NCBI GenBank assembly: GCA_964036155.1
Contig: OZ038422.1
Span: 14,221,201-14,285,200, forward strand
Direction: 5' to 3'
Source of the DNA: Diploscapter coronatus
Taxonomy: Eukaryota; Nematoda; Chromadorea; Rhabditida; Rhabditidae
Length of the DNA stretch: 64,000 bases
The position numbers and the translations under genes were made by a program. Numbering within the stretch: position 1 is the first letter of the stretch; each line of letters opens with the position of its first letter. The notes beneath the pieces were generated by a model that saw only the letters and a program-made list of their open reading frames with translations, searched no databases and had not been told where the DNA came from. This document shows, piece after piece, positions 63,175 to 64,000 of the stretch.

Positions 63175-64000
63175 TTATTTGAGGAAGGGATTTTGTTCTG
63201 ATTCCATGTCCTGTAGAAGTAGTAACTTATCTCCGGCGATCGCTTTGCCGATGTACAGAACTTGCTCAGCGTGTTTAGCAACTAGCTCGCGTTGACGCAT
63301 ACGAATTCGTTTCAGCCTAAAATTATCCATTTCTCATATTATTTACTTTTTGCAATTTTCGAATTAAAAATTCTTAGAATTATCCTCTTCTTTCATATAA
63401 TTTCCTACCAACATGCTTGAAACATATTTAAAATAAAAATTTTCGCTGAACTGAATTTCCATGACAATTACCAACCTTCTAGTTTCAAAGGCGATTTTGA
63501 GAATGACGAAAATGAACGAATTTGTCGCTGAGTTTAGGAGTAGGAAGAATTGTGAAACATCGACGTGGAGTGGCGTCTTCGGGACTTCGCCGAAGATGAC
63601 TTGACTTATCGCTATTGCTGTTGGCCAGCATCGTAGCAGTAGAAATTTCGCTAGTAGTAGGACTGATATAGTCTAGAATAGGTTTCATTTTTACTTGTTG
63701 AAAATGAGATTTTTATTAAAATTTGAAAAATCTTTCAAATTACTAAATGATAATTAGGAGAATAGACAAGATATTTTAAGGATAATAAATTTCGTTACCT
63801 GCAAACTCTTGGTCTTGTCCCGATCAGCTTTGAACAGGTGGTCCTTGCCCTGTTGCATCAAAATCGATGCTCGAGAATTCATCGACTTTCTCATCGATTT
63901 CACTGTTGAAACGGTCAGCAAGGTGATGATTATGAAAGGTCCGAAGGTTTTGGCGACCGATAGAAATATCGTCTTGTAGAGCACCCGGTAGTAAATATTG
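63175..64000 (-). CDS. Rhodopsin-class peptide-type GPCR, 3' part (runs off window)
   Basis: Three exons are visible (63799-64000 and beyond, 63476-63672, 63175-63316), about 180 C-terminal residues in frame. Segment five reads FGPFIIITLLTVSTVKSM, followed by a basic third loop with Arg-Asp-Lys-Thr (KADRDKTKS). Segment six is SVLLLAKFLLLRCWPTAIAI and segment seven has LLLNSATNSFIFVIL, in the place of NPxxY, followed by the basic FETRRLKRIR. The cytosolic tail is about 47 residues. This fits nematode neuropeptide (FMRFamide-like) receptors of the plasma membrane. The upstream exons and the start are outside the window, so the subfamily is uncertain. Confidence 0.75.

Overview
The window reads as nuclear DNA of a nematode, probably a free-living rhabditid (inference). 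Genes are split into many short exons; introns end almost always in TTTCAG-like acceptors, several start codons sit just behind such an acceptor (the pattern of spliced-leader addition), and AT-rich spacers separate GC-richer exons. The gene content fits: a divergent nematode-type nuclear receptor, class-H serpentine chemoreceptors, a secreted multi-EB-module protein and a peptide GPCR, beside the conserved eukaryotic genes pcyt-1, prp-6 and cdk-11. All gene models below were spliced by hand; for nearly all of them the exon lengths and phases add up to an intact frame.

Layout. 0-2 kb: a Harbinger-type MITE and a small membrane-protein gene. 4-7 kb (+): a nuclear receptor with a DNA-binding domain and no ligand-binding domain. 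8.4-12.5 kb (-): a GATA factor. 13-15.6 kb (-): a histidine acid phosphatase with unusual splice sites. 16-23 kb (-): a tandem duplication of a class-H chemoreceptor gene, with a Tc1-like element exactly at the junction and two further insertions confined to one copy. 24-30 kb (+): a large secreted cysteine-rich protein with a small gene nested antisense in an intron. 30-35 kb (+): a tiny secreted protein and two multi-pass membrane proteins. 36-39 kb (+): choline-phosphate cytidylyltransferase. 40-49 kb: four secreted-protein genes on alternating strands (repeat-rich acidic, Cys-rich, acidic, chitin-binding). 49-62.6 kb (-): cdk-11 followed closely by prp-6, a possible operon. 62.8 kb (+): a miRNA-like hairpin. 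63-64 kb (-): the 3' part of a peptide-type GPCR that runs off the window.

How the genes relate. cdk-11 and prp-6 both serve pre-mRNA splicing and lie head to tail 333 bp apart. The secreted genes at 24-30 kb and 40-49 kb look like extracellular or cuticle-type products. The most striking observations are two acid-phosphatase introns that seem to end in AT instead of AG at conserved positions, the transposon at the breakpoint of the chemoreceptor duplication, and the miRNA-like hairpin.
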